From Larix sibirica (lineage: Eukaryota > Streptophyta > Pinopsida > Pinales > Pinaceae), in the NCBI GenBank assembly GCA_004151065.3, contig NWUY0300002123.1, positions 40,356 through 65,580 on the forward strand: a stretch of DNA of 25,225 bases, read 5' to 3'. The position numbers and the translations under genes are program-made. Every line of letters begins with the position of its first letter. Position 1 is the first letter of the stretch. The notes below the pieces were generated by a model that ran no database searches, had not been told where the DNA came from, and was given only the letters and a program-made list of their open reading frames with translations. Below are positions 1-9,825 of the stretch, piece by piece.

Positions 1-256
1 AAGTTGATTCCATCATTTAGGCACTCAAAGGCTGCACCCACAAAAACATATACCTTATAATTTCCCCCCCAAAAAAGTGTTTGTTAAAAAAAATCAAACT
101 TTAGATAGTTAAGAATATTTTCAAAAGAAAAAATTATATGTTTGAAAACGTCATTCAATTTCCATCATTTCAGTTATTTTACTCTTTGCAACATTCATTG
201 TGTATGTGTCTTAAACTATCCATGTAAGTTGAGGGATGCCTATTTTTTTAGTTTTN
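1..256. other. Unassigned AT-rich sequence
   Basis: No coding frame, repeat or RNA gene was recognised. The stretch has homopolymer runs (C and A near 63-76) and ends with an undetermined base (N at 256) directly beside the large inverted repeat. Confidence 0.5.
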
Positions 257-452
257 TATTCCTCCGCATTCTAGTAAATAATGAATATGGTCTTTTAGAA
301 TTGTAGGGCATTGGGAAATAAAATAGGGGATAAGCATTAAGGGATTATATATTCCTTAACACGATCCCTTAATGCTTATCCCCTATTTGATTTCCCAATG
401 CCCTACAATTCTAAAAGACCATATTCATTATTTACTAGAATGCGGAGGAATA
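257..452. repeat. Near-perfect 88-bp inverted repeat, 20-nt loop
   Basis: The left arm 257-344 is the reverse complement of the right arm 365-452, with one mismatch (A at 320 against the partner of G at 389) and a 20-nt spacer at 345-364. The right arm runs straight into the LINE endonuclease reading, so the left arm is an inverted copy of the LINE's 5' part. The transcript of either strand would fold into a long hairpin. The arms are about 99% matched although the adjoining LINE is heavily mutated, so the inversion is younger than the LINE, was homogenised, or is a cloning or assembly fold-back. The N abutting the left arm makes the artefact option serious. Confidence 0.95.
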
Positions 453-1080
453 TCCTACTCATCCAAGAGACCGGAATGGAAGGAAAGGAAGTTTTAAAAA
501 TATGAGCAAAATTGTGGAAGAACAATGAAGGATACATGGTTAGTGCTAGAGGAGCTTCAAGAGGAATAGGCACCTTCTAGGATGCTACAAATTTTAGGAA
601 GATAGATTAGCTTGCAATGCAACAATGGTTGATGATCAATCTAGAAAATAAAGAAATAGGGGCTATATATAGGGTATGCAATGTATATGATTATGTTCAA
701 CATGGGGAAAAGGGTCAACTTTTGGAGATCCCTAGAAATTGTAAAATATTAGGAGATGAGTCAAAGATCTATAGTTGTTGGTGATTTCCATGTTACCTTA
801 TCTCATAAAGAAAGAAGAGGAGGTTCTATAGTCAAAGTCTAGTTTGGGGAAATGATGGAAGATTTGATTGTAGATTGGGATCTAGTAGATAGCATCCCTA
901 AGAAATGAAAATATACTTGGTCAATAGAATAATTGGGCCTCGTCATTAAGTTGCAAGACTAGATAGATTTCTTTTAGACAGTTATTTTCTCTTAGAAGGC
1001 ATCTCAATTTCATCCAGGATTCTTCATTCAGCCATATCTAACCATAAGCCCATAGCTCTTGTTTTTCAAATGATAGAAAA
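440..1080 (+). pseudogene. LINE endonuclease domain, decayed
   Basis: This is the part of ORF2 that in live LINEs nicks target DNA (APE/DNase I-like fold). Seen across frames: ILLIQET near 453-473; VVGDFHVTLSHKERRGG at 774-824, matching the usual GDFN motif with N changed to H; KYTWS near 908; ARLDRFLLDSYF near 953-990; and AISNHKPIAL near 1031-1060. The last is the family's SDHKP motif with the catalytic Asp changed to Asn (codon 1040-1042). Several stops and frameshifts interrupt it. It is an inactive relic. The family call rests on the ordered motifs and is firm; exact domain edges are not. Confidence 0.82.
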
Positions 1081-1689
1081 ATTGGGTCATGTCCCCTTTC
1101 TTTAACCCCCTTTGACTACAAGAGAAGGTGACCCTTGACATAATCTAGGAGAAATGGGAAACAAGGATTCAATCATCTCCATCATTTGTTTGAGAAGCAA
1201 AGTTAAGATTAGTCAAGGGAATCCTAACGGAATGGACAAAATATCTCTACAAATCCCCTACAAAGAAAAAGCTATAAGTTCAAAGCTAGTTAGAGACTCT
1301 TCAAGCCTTTATGGAAGGGAATAAATTTCACCCATTGACCTCTCTTAAGAGCACAAACTAAGCCAAAAATTGCATCACCTTCACAAGAAGGAAGAGGAGA
1401 TGTGGAGACTTCAGTCAAGAATCCTTTGGCTAAAATATAGAAATGGGAATACATAATTCTTTCACAAATAGGCTAAAGGAAGAAGGAATATGAACAATGG
1501 TAAAGAAATTCCAAGTGCTAATGGGCGACAATTACTCACTTTTGAGGAAGTAAAGGTGCATGAGCATACTCACTTTAAGGAGTTATACAGTGAGACTAGC
1601 TTGCCCAACCTTGGAGTATATGAGGAAATGCTTTAGAACATCCCACATCTTATCAACGGGGAGGAGAATCTAGCTTTTAGAAAAGGAGA

Positions 1690-2880
1690 TGGGGAAAGAA
1701 ATATGGAGCTTGGAACCTGATAAAGCCCTTAGACCAAACGACTTCTCAATACACTTCTTTAGAGTATGTTGGCATTTAATAAACTGAAATATAAGATTAG
1801 AGGAGCCACCAATTCCTCTTCTATAGCACTAGGGCCAAAGGAATCAAAACCCACGCTCTTTTCTAGGTTCGGGCCATGTCCTTATGCAACTCAACTTATA
1901 GAATATTGACTAAATTCTTCGTGAATAAAATCAAACCCTTTTTTCCCAAGCTCATTTCAAAAAACCAAGGAGGATTTGTGAAAAAGAGGCAAATATCTCA
2001 CAATATCATATTGATACAAGAGGTGATCCACTCAAGCCATAAATCAAGGAGATAAAGGTATGGCTATTAAAATCAATCTTGCCAATGCATTTGATAGAAT
2101 AAGGCACAACTTTTTATTTTTATTTTTGGTAAAAATCGATTTATTTTCCAAGAGTTTCATCAAGTGGATCAAGGCTTGTTTTAGTAAAATTAGTAAACCA
2201 TGGGTAGCGACCTTGGTAAATGATGGAACAACAAAAATAAATAAAAGATCCAGTGGAATTAGGCAGGACTGCCCTCTCTCCCCCCTCCCATACATTATCA
2301 TGGCAAAGACAATAAGTGGAAGGTTGGAAAGAGAAAGAATTGAAGGAAATCCATAAAAAACTCTAATATTTATAGGGGTGAAAGCAATAAATCATGCTCA
2401 ATTCATATATGATACTCTAGTTATTTGTAGAGCCCCTCTATGGTTGCCTCAAGTTTTAAAAATAAAATATAGATTCATTTGTTGGTGCTTCAGGAGGCAA
2501 GGTAAATAATGAAAAAATCCAAGTTTTAGGAAGGAATCTTTCTCTTGTTCTACTTCAACGGATCTTTAGAATACTTGGCTCCACATGCATTCAAAATTGG
2601 ACCTTTTTCAAGTATCTGGGAGCCCCGGTTTCATTAAAACTATACAAAGCAGCAAATTGGGTAAATGTTAATCAAAATATCAAGTCCAAATTCAGTCTTG
2701 GGGAGCAAACATTTGAATCCAATAGGTAAGATCATATTAATCAAGTATGTTCTCTCATCTCTCCCTATCTTTTATCCCTCGACCATGTTATCTCCAACCA
2801 ACATCATGAGTCAAATAAGCGGAGAAATCATAAAATTCTTATGGCAAGGGGGCAAGTCTAACAAAAATAAATAAAAAATC
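1690..2880 (+). pseudogene. LINE reverse transcriptase domain, decayed
   Basis: Polymerase domain of the LINE. Seen in several frames: DKALRPNDFSIHFFRVCWH near 1720 (family form DKAPGPDGF), FVKKRQISHNIILIQEVIHS near 1975-2035, then MAIKINLANAFDRIRHNFLF from 2060 carrying the first catalytic Asp, and GIRQDCPLSP near 2257-2286. The catalytic FADD box reads F-I-Y-D at 2402-2413, so its first Asp has become Tyr and polymerase activity is lost. Later thumb-like segments (NPIGKIILIKYVLSSLPIFY, from about 2717) are still readable. A TAA at about 2354 and frameshifts break the frame. Confidence 0.9.
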
Positions 2881-3497
2881 ACCTGATAAAATGGGAGACA
2901 ATAAGGGCCTTTCCAAACAATGAGGGACTTAGTATAAAGGATCCAAGGCTAATGAATATAGCCCTAGGTGCAAAAAATAATTGGAGGCTCGTATCTGGGG
3001 GCAAAGAGTGGTGGAAGACAACACTGAGTAAGAAACACCTACGAATTTTTAAAAGAAATACCTAAGAATTTTTAAAGAACATTGTTTGGACAGAGCTCTT
3101 CCAAACAACAGGAAATCAAATATTTGAATTTGTTGAAAGTCTTCAACTAAAATCATTTAGGAACGTTTTCCTTGGGTCCTGGGGATTGGAAAACATATTG
3201 GCATATGGGAAGTCAAAATAGTAGGTAAATTCCTAGTATCCTCTAGGACTACATTGCAAGATCTCATGGAATGGTTAATAAGTCATGGATTCACTTCATT
3301 ATTTGATATCTCAGAATGGGACCCCTCAAGAAGATGGAAATGTTGGAAGTAGTTAGAGATTCCTCTAGATCCATCTTCCCTTATCATGCTTTCTTAACTT
3401 TCGTACAAGGAGTTTCCTTCGTCAATGTACTACCAGAGATAAAAGAGGATGGGGCGATATTGCAAGAAAATATACAATGAAAAAATAATATCAAATC

Positions 3498-3890
3498 TTG
3501 CTCATAGATTTTCCATTTCCTTCTAAGTTAAAAAGGTGGGAAAACGTATGGCATCTAGATGGTCTTCCAAAGATCAATACTTTTTGGTGGATCCTATCAC
3601 ACAAGCAGCTGCGTACAACAGAGAACCTAAGGAAAAAAGGAATACAATGGCCAACTAGATGTGACATGTGTAAAGAAGTTGAAGAAATATCCAATCACTT
3701 GTTCTTAGAATGCTCATTTTCTCAAAAGGTATGGAAATTTACCCTTACTGACTTGGGAAGGGAGATAATGCATCTGCATAACTGGAATGATATGTTTATT
3801 AATTGGAAACATTTTCACCCATGTACGTTGTTTAAGAAACCAAGCCTATGTCCAGTATGGATTCCCCTTCCAATATATCTAAATTGAAAA
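3498..3890 (+). pseudogene. LINE zf-RVT zinc-binding region
   Basis: A 129-residue open stretch following the RT in the same orientation. It reads as the zf-RVT region found at the C-terminus of plant LINE ORF2 proteins: an aromatic-rich opening (LPKINTFWWILSHKQLRTTE), then a Cys/His group CDMCKEVEEISNHLFLECSF with the C-x2-C...H...C spacing typical of the family. It is likely to bind nucleic acid or stabilise the RT. Readable LINE-like sequence continues past the stop (IWLARIKSMF near 3891-3920). This is the best preserved open segment of the LINE, but it has no independent start and is simply a piece of ORF2. Confidence 0.85.
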
Positions 3891-4149
3891 ATATGGTTAG
3901 CTAGGATCAAGTCCATGTTTATATCAGAGACAATCACCCCAAGACAAACAACATCAAGGTGAGACTCTAATGAATTAGGCATCAATCCAAATCCATACCC
4001 GAGCTTGAAAAAAAAATCTCATTGTTCTGGAGCGAGTCTAGGTCCAATGTCTTCTTATATGAATCCCTCTTCACTCAAGCCAGATATATAAGAAACCTCT
4101 TACAGACTAGCATTGGCACATAGATCTAGAGAAAGTAGAATTTCAAGCA

Positions 4150-4233
4150 TGGTTGTCAAATCATAAACAATACAAGCTTTTTTTATGGAGCTTCCAAAGG
4201 AAACCAAAGGGTGATAGGAACAAAGGGGGTCTT
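4150..4233 (+). pseudogene. LINE RNase H domain, N-terminal half
   Basis: Reading across one frameshift gives NHKQYKLFFYGASKGNQ followed by GTKGVF. This matches the opening of the C-terminal RNase H of plant LINEs (family form FDGASKGNPG). The first catalytic Asp is replaced by Tyr (codon 4184-4186). LINE identity stops at about 4233, where a roughly 950-bp repeat begins that recurs at 20089. The second half of the same domain resumes at about 21057 with KIELRYTWGLG, so one RNase H has been split by an insertion. The exact break is uncertain by about 25 bp because codons past 4233 (LMREGIIEL) can also be read as RNase H. Confidence 0.8.
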
Positions 4234-5184
4234 TCTTATGAGGGAAGGTATCATAGAGCTATTGAGCTAGGTGCTTTCCCAAATGAGTGGGTTAGGCTCA
4301 CCAAAAGATAAAGAAAACAACTACTATACTATTCCCTAGATTCAACATGCATGCAAAGCACACTTTCTAGAAGAAGGAAGAGGGGTGTGTACATTGCCAC
4401 TATCGTTTGTCCAAAATTTTGTTGAACCAAGTTCTTTAATTTTGATCCTTGCTCCTAAGCTGCGAGAACCTTCCTGCACACAAGAAAACACAATGCTTTA
4501 TAATCTTTCCAATAAGTAAATAATAATAGACATGCACAAAGAAACTAACTTATACATCGTAGATTCAAAACATATAACACATCTATTTTGTTGCGGGGAG
4601 GGGGCGGAAATTGATTTGTATTGATCATTAAAGATAATTGTAATACTTATAATCCTTGATTTTCTTGTTGTACTCCCTTCTCTACAGCTTGAGCCTCCTC
4701 CTTTGCCCTTAGAGTCAATGCTTATAAACTGTGAACAATGGAAGCGTAATGCTCTTTGATATGATCATGCTCTTCAACCTTTATCTAACCTCCTTCATCT
4801 TCACCCAATATATATATTTGTATAGCATTGAATTAGGTCTAAACTAGTTGATTATTATGAAGTGCATGCATTACAAGTCTCCTACATGTGAAATTGAACC
4901 TTTGTTTACTTGAGTGCGCACTTTTAGTGTTGCTTTTGCATAATTTGAAGCCTTGGTCATGCTTTATAAGCCCAATGTAGTGACCATATTGATATGGTGA
5001 TGTTGTTAGGGGTGAATGTAGCGATCAATTTAACCTTTCCCTAGGGCAAGTAGTGACCAGACTCAATTTGTTTGTGAATTTCATTGTTTTGAAGTCAATT
5101 TATTATATAGAAGGTGTCTTGATGTCCACTTGGGCCTTCTTCATTAAGGATGTTAACTATCATTGTAATAGATACCCCCTAACA
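4234..5184 (+). repeat. Left LTR (copy 1 of about 0.95-kb direct repeat)
   Basis: Aligns over its whole length with 20089-21056. Shared landmarks include GAGTGGGTTAGGCTCACC (4287 / 20141), AAGAAACTAACTTATACATC (4539 / 20396), TTGTTGTACTCCCTTCT, and GAACCTTTGTTTACTTGAGTG. By eye roughly four positions in five agree, with small indels, so the element is old. It ends in TAACA at 5180-5184. Its first bases (TCTTA) match TGTTA of the right copy with one change. Confidence 0.8.
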
Positions 5185-5186
5185 TG

Positions 5187-5201
5187 TGAGGTCAGAAGTG
5201 G
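5187..5201 (+). promoter_or_regulatory. Candidate primer-binding site
   Basis: TGAGGTCAGAAGTGG lies two bases after the left LTR. It resembles TGGTATCAGAGC(TGG), the common plant site complementary to initiator tRNA-Met, at about 10 of 15 positions. The position is right for a plus-strand LTR element; the match is weak, as expected in an old copy. Confidence 0.35.
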
Positions 5202-7831
5202 AACTAATGGGTGAGATAATTTAAGTCAAATAATCCATAACTTTGGTTGAGGGGCAAAGGAGGAGAACTATGGACTAGGTATTTTGGAAAGTACCTACAT
5301 ACAAAAACCAAGATCTAATTTATAAAAAAGCTTCCCTCGGGTGGGTATACACATGCTAAGTTGTAAACAAACATGGCAAAAAAAATACATAGTGGATCCA
5401 TGTCAAATTGTACATCATAATGAAAATTGGCACTATGAGGAGTGCAAACTTGGTAGTCTTCAAAGTTCCCAAAACATGGCGGTACTATCTTGTGCAACTT
5501 AGGCAAGGAGCATTGAAGAGGGATGCTAATGTTGTTCCTAAGGCCTTCAATTAAAAAACTCTACAATAGTATGAGTATGAGTTTACATCATGCGAAATAA
5601 GGATTTGAAGTTGAGCATGGTATACCACCATCTAATCACTGGTCATCAATGTATACTACTGATAGATGCGATGAAACCCACATATAATGAAAATGGGCCC
5701 CAAGGTACAAAGTAAAATATAGTAAGTGTGAATAAAGGAACTGATGTCGAGCACTTGTAGAATCAACCGAGCATGGGTCATTGATGTATACCCAGTGTCA
5801 ATTATGAGGAAATATACCACTAATGACTGCAAGTTCCAAGATATTATCAAGGTTCCTGGACTACATTCCTAGAAAATGATTTAGTGTCGATAGGAAAGGA
5901 TCCATCGGAAGAGGGCATTAAGGCATCCCACATCAATCGACACAAAACAAAGATAAAGATTATGATTTGATTTTTTGCGACTGGAGTTGAGAAGAACAAT
6001 CACTGAATATTGTTTTCTAACACGGGAAAGGCTGACATACTTGGTCAAGAATATATGAGAAGTGGCCGACACAAATTTTTGTAACAGAATTCCTTTGAAC
6101 ATACAACATGACACATAATGGACCTAGGAAACCCATGACTTGAGAAATAAGAAATCAATTAAATCCATAAATGCCATATGATTTGAGGAATTATCCATAA
6201 TGACTAGAAGGATTACCAATCAGAGGATTAAAACTCATAACCATCCTACAATTTCCTAAGGTAATTGCTACAAACCCAACTAAATGTGATTGACGCAAAC
6301 AAGTGTTGTGTTCAAAGGCGACAAAGACTGACTATTTCGATTTCAACATAGTGATATAATATAAATGTTTCCCCTCCCCCAACCTTTTTGTCTTTATATA
6401 TATATAGTTTTTAAATGTTTTTGGCCTTTTTATTTTTTGTGAAAGCTCGAATAAATAATGCTACTGTAAAATGGAGGAAATGAGTGTCTCAAGATAATGT
6501 GCCTACATTCCAAGGGCACGAGATAATCCTATGCAAAAAAGTTATTGGGTTAGTTGTGTACACTCTCAATGATGTTTTCTCTAGGGATATAGGTTGACAA
6601 ATTGATAGAAAAGGTCTATAAATGACAAGTGGCAAAAAGTGGCTGCAAATAGAAAGGAGGAAAAATAAGCAACAAGCAGCGAAGTAGTAGGCACAGATGC
6701 ACAAGCAGGTATGTAAACAAATGCGTAATGAAAAATCGATAACAAAGTGGGAGCCCCTTAGGAAATAGCCAAAATACAGTAATAGGAAAATATGAGGTTT
6801 CCAATGTAGACTCAAGGCGGGACTAATAAAAAGGGTTCTTGGTCCTACTAAAAACTCAGCATGGGTGTTGAAAGGCAAATTAGGTGTTATGTATAGCGGC
6901 CCATGGAAGGTAAACCCTACCGAACATATCATGACGCTAGCAATGGGTAGAGATGGGAAAATGTTGCAACATGACGAGATCGATCCTAATGCGTAGGGTC
7001 AATTGGATATCGGGGAATAATGCAAAATGCAGGGCACATCAATCAATATATGCCAATTGAGAAGATGTTCACTTTGAGTCAAGATGTGAAAATGTCTCTG
7101 TGTTGTCAGTCCTACAATAATAGTCAATCACATTGATTTTGATGATTAGAAAATGTGCCAAAACACATGCTATAATTAAAAAAAAATGAAGAAATAAATG
7201 AGTGTGTACAATGTTTTTACCCAAAAAATAATATACTACTAGATATTTTTTAGAGAGAGAAAATTGTAAAAAGGGTTTAAAATAGTGATTTCCATACTAC
7301 CTTTTACCATTTTACCTTGTGTGGAGAAAACCATTTGCACTCAAAAAATTCAAGCTTGGATTGGGGGAGCATCAATAAATGAAATTCAAATCCATGAGTA
7401 CCAAGTAACTCCTGGCCGCCTATTCTTTCTCTTTCATGCAATTATTGTAAAACCCTTTGAGTTTTTCATAGTGGGAACACCCCACCCAAAAAAATTATGC
7501 ACCGTTGTGCTTTTCAAGCCCATAAAGGCAACCATAAGGCCCTGGTCACATCTTAAAGGCCAATATACATGATTGATTGCGCTTGTCCTTAGAACAAGTG
7601 CAAACAAGCATGAAAAAAGGCCAAAAGTAGCCACAAACTTAGTTTCTCTCTCTAATTTTCAAAAGATTGTCATAATGATTTTTAATGATGATGTTTTGCA
7701 AGTGATTCAAGATGATAAAATGGAAGGAAAGAGTTGGTGAAGCTGTTAATAATGCCACATTAGGAGATCCGAGCACCATTGATGATTTGTGAAATTGTGG
7801 TTTAGTGAAGTTCTTTAGGTCCTGAAATATG
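5202..7831. other. Unassigned internal sequence of the LTR insertion
   Basis: Short open stretches occur on both strands (for example a hydrophobic one on the minus strand at 6489-6932), but none shows a recognisable motif. There is a pyrimidine run and a short TA repeat near 6370-6405. Two weakly similar segments around 5641 and 5772 (GGTCATCAATGTATAC and GGTCATTGATGTATAC) may be remnants of an internal duplication. Nothing else could be named. Confidence 0.5.
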
Positions 7832-8600
7832 CAAATTCAAAACTTATTGCTTCAAAAACTAATAAAGTGTTGGGATCCTAAGACCAAGTGTTTCATGCAG
7901 GGGAAGAAACAATTCATCTGGAGGTAGAGGATATTTATTTCCTCACAAGTTTGTCCCGTCAGGGAGAATGGGTGTTTCTCAAAGAAGGAGGTCAAGGTGG
8001 TGTCAGGGGCACTATATAATATTATATCATATCCCATTGTCGACGAGGAGCTATAAAAAGCAGCAACCGACTGCCTATTAAAGAGGTAGTAGATATCCCC
8101 TTGAGGACAATCCTATTTACCATAACACGAGTGGTCAGATCTACCATTGTGCACTTAGATTCAAGGTCCCATATACAATATGCATTAGAGTGTCTAGAGC
8201 CACATGTTTTCGACTAATGTACCAATCTAATGATTAATACGAAGGAACAACTAACAAAGTGCAAGACTCGTGAGCAAAAACAGTTCAGATATATGGTTTA
8301 ATCCTATGCAGTTTCTTTTTGGAGAGGGTGCCTGCTATGAGAACAAGGGTGATGACCCCTCCTTGAGAGACGAGGACTCTGAGCATGCAGAGATGGGATG
8401 ATTTGATGGCCAACCTTGGAGGTGGATTATCGATGAACACTTTCGACAAGGATTTCATGGATTGGCGGGATGACCAGATTATGGTCATCGAGGCTTATCC
8501 TTATGTTGGCATGGACTATCAACGTGATTTAGACCTTGTACTTCTTTTAGGGACTCAATGGGTCACACTTGGTGAGGACATAAATTTCACCAAACATTGT
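7832..8600 (+). pseudogene. Plant-mobile-domain-like protein relic, copy 1
   Basis: Read across frameshifts this gives LLLQKLIKCWDPKTKCF, then EVEDIYFLTSLSRQGEWVFL near 7918-7980, then VVDIPLRTILFTITRVVRST near 8084-8145, SRSHIQYALECLEPHVFD, and an open stretch from 8385 with MQRWDDLMANLGGG and VIEAYPYVGMDY. The W-x-P-x-T...F and E-D-I-Y-F-L-T-x-L-S-R-x-G-E pattern is that of the plant mobile domain (PMD, aminotransferase-like) family, found both in host genes and inside transposons. The plus-strand sense matches the inferred orientation of the surrounding LTR insertion, so it may be cargo of that element. At least three stops or frameshifts make it a pseudogene. Family call from pattern memory, not a search. 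Confidence 0.6.
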
Positions 8601-8690
8601 GTTTTTATAAATTTTGGAAAAATTTAAGTTTTATCTTTTTTGTATAAAAAAACTTGTATCTAAAAAAATCAATAAAATGCAATTCTTTTT

Positions 8691-8909
8691 GTGATGTGCA
8701 ATGTGACTGACAAGATTTATGGTGTGAATGACACAAATTTTGGACCAATGCGTTCAATGGGAATGCACCCAAATCACTGCCGAGTAGGAGTAGAGGAATA
8801 TGATGACGAGGATGCCAATGAGGTCGTTGAGGACCTTCAAGATGTCCATAGGAATTTCGAGGGACTAGCCATGGGTATCCCAATGAATCAGCTTGAGGAT
8901 GTTCCTTGA
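8691..8909 (+). other. Acidic open stretch after the PMD-like relic
   Basis: A 72-codon open frame with an acidic centre (GVEEYDDEDANEVVEDL). It follows the PMD-like relic on the same strand after an AT-rich gap of about 90 bp, so it may be a downstream exon or the C-terminal tail of the same protein. No family was recognised. Antisense open stretches over the same bases look like shadows. Confidence 0.3.
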
Positions 8910-9289
8910 CGAATGCAACAACATGTGGTGGGAGTACCAACACGATTTGGGTGCTTACTACGGTGAGTAGCCACGACAGTGATATGCTATCATGAGACTC
9001 ATCGACTTCATAGTTCATCATAGGAGGAGTTATGAGGCAACTCTTGCATTTTTGTTTTCGCATTAGTTTATGTATATCAGTTTTTATGTGATTCTATGGA
9101 CCATCCACGACTATGTAGTTGAAATTTTGTATAAAAACATTACATGTATTTTGGGTCATGATATATCCGTTTAATCTAGTTATACATACATGTTTTCAAA
9201 GTTTGCTTATGTGTTCTTTAAATGGTATATGTATTTAAGTATGATGTTTGTATTGTACATGCTTGCTTCTATTGGAATTTTTAATGATA
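8910..9289. other. Unassigned AT-rich spacer
   Basis: Rich in TATAT/TGTAT words. It lies between the plus-strand acidic stretch and the minus-strand second RNase H of the gypsy relic, where the 3' non-coding end or 3' LTR of that element would be expected. No matching LTR partner was found to the right of the gag region. Confidence 0.4.
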
Positions 9290-9711
9290 TATATGCGAAT
9301 TGAGCACATAGTTAGCTAATGAATCAACCAATTCATCGAATCTTTGTGCAACATCAATATAATCGATAACGTCAAACTAACATTCTAGAAGACATACCCA
9401 TAAATACTTCCAGAATAGTGTACAATCTCAAACATGACAAACATTATTTAATTAAGACACAACCAATGAAGAGTCTAGTTTGATAACAATGTGACGAATG
9501 CCGATAGTAATGGCTTCCAAAAGAAGGTTGATGACTGCATTATATTCAACAACGTTGTTGGTCATAGGACCAAGAAAAGTGCCTTTGAACTCATGAGTTG
9601 GTTAGTGGGTGAAAATATCACCCACGCGACGGAAACAATGTTTTGGGTACTATGCATGGCACCATTCGCAAAGCCTAAATAGGTGAAAGTATTTGATGAC
9701 ATCTGCAAAGC
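9290..9711 (-). pseudogene. Second RNase H domain (RVT_3 type), downstream of integrase
   Basis: From an ATG at 9711 the frame reads MSSNTFTYLGFANGAMHST and SVAWVIFSPTNQLMSS. After a frameshift it continues GTFLGPMTNNVVEYNAVI, LLLEAITIGIRHIVIKLDSS, and further on VIDYIDVAQRFDELVDSLAN. These match the RVT_3 / archaeal-type RNase H pattern (DGA...TNNxAEYxAL...GDSxLV...ADxLAN). The first catalytic Asp is Asn (codon 9664-9666), while the Glu (9545-9547) and the next Asp (9473-9475) remain. It sits after the integrase end and reads as a separate ORF, in addition to the usual RNase H between RT and integrase. It would have degraded RNA in RNA:DNA hybrids. Confidence 0.82.
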
Positions 9712-9825
9712 AAAAATCAAGAAAGACAAGTTCATGACTGAAAACTATCATACAAAAAGAAAGTAACTAAAGTACAAAAGGTAAAAATACAAAATGATAC
9801 AACAAGAGTTATTAGGCATCAATGC

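Larger units (their letters stand above)
365..4233 (+). mobile_element. Plant L1-type LINE relic (5' and middle part)
   Basis: Seen: in order on the plus strand, an endonuclease-like region, a reverse transcriptase, a zf-RVT zinc-binding region and the start of an RNase H domain, spread over several frames with many stops and frameshifts. This domain order is that of ORF2 of plant L1-type LINEs that carry a C-terminal RNase H. No ORF1 is visible upstream, so the copy is 5' truncated or rearranged at the inverted repeat. The RNase H is cut at about 4233 and continues at about 21057, so the element is split by a 16.8-kb insertion. Poly(A) tail and target-site duplications were not identified. 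Catalytic residues are lost in all three enzymatic domains. Confidence 0.85.

Noticed and set aside
257-452. MicroRNA precursor call for the hairpin
   Set aside because: The arms are too long and too perfect for a typical miRNA gene and derive from LINE coding sequence; an inverted copy explains it better.
2044-2301. 85-codon minus-strand open stretch
   Set aside because: Antisense to the LINE reverse transcriptase motifs; shadow frame.
5641-5830. Tandem duplication of about 130 bp
   Set aside because: Only one 16-bp word and scattered matches agree; too weak to call a repeat.
6489-6932. 147-codon hydrophobic open stretch on the minus strand
   Set aside because: No domain, odd Cys/Phe/Leu-rich composition typical of antisense AT-rich DNA, and no supporting neighbours; probably chance.
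8605-9063. 152-codon open stretch on the minus strand
   Set aside because: It lies antisense to the PMD-like end and the acidic stretch and has no motif; most likely a shadow frame.
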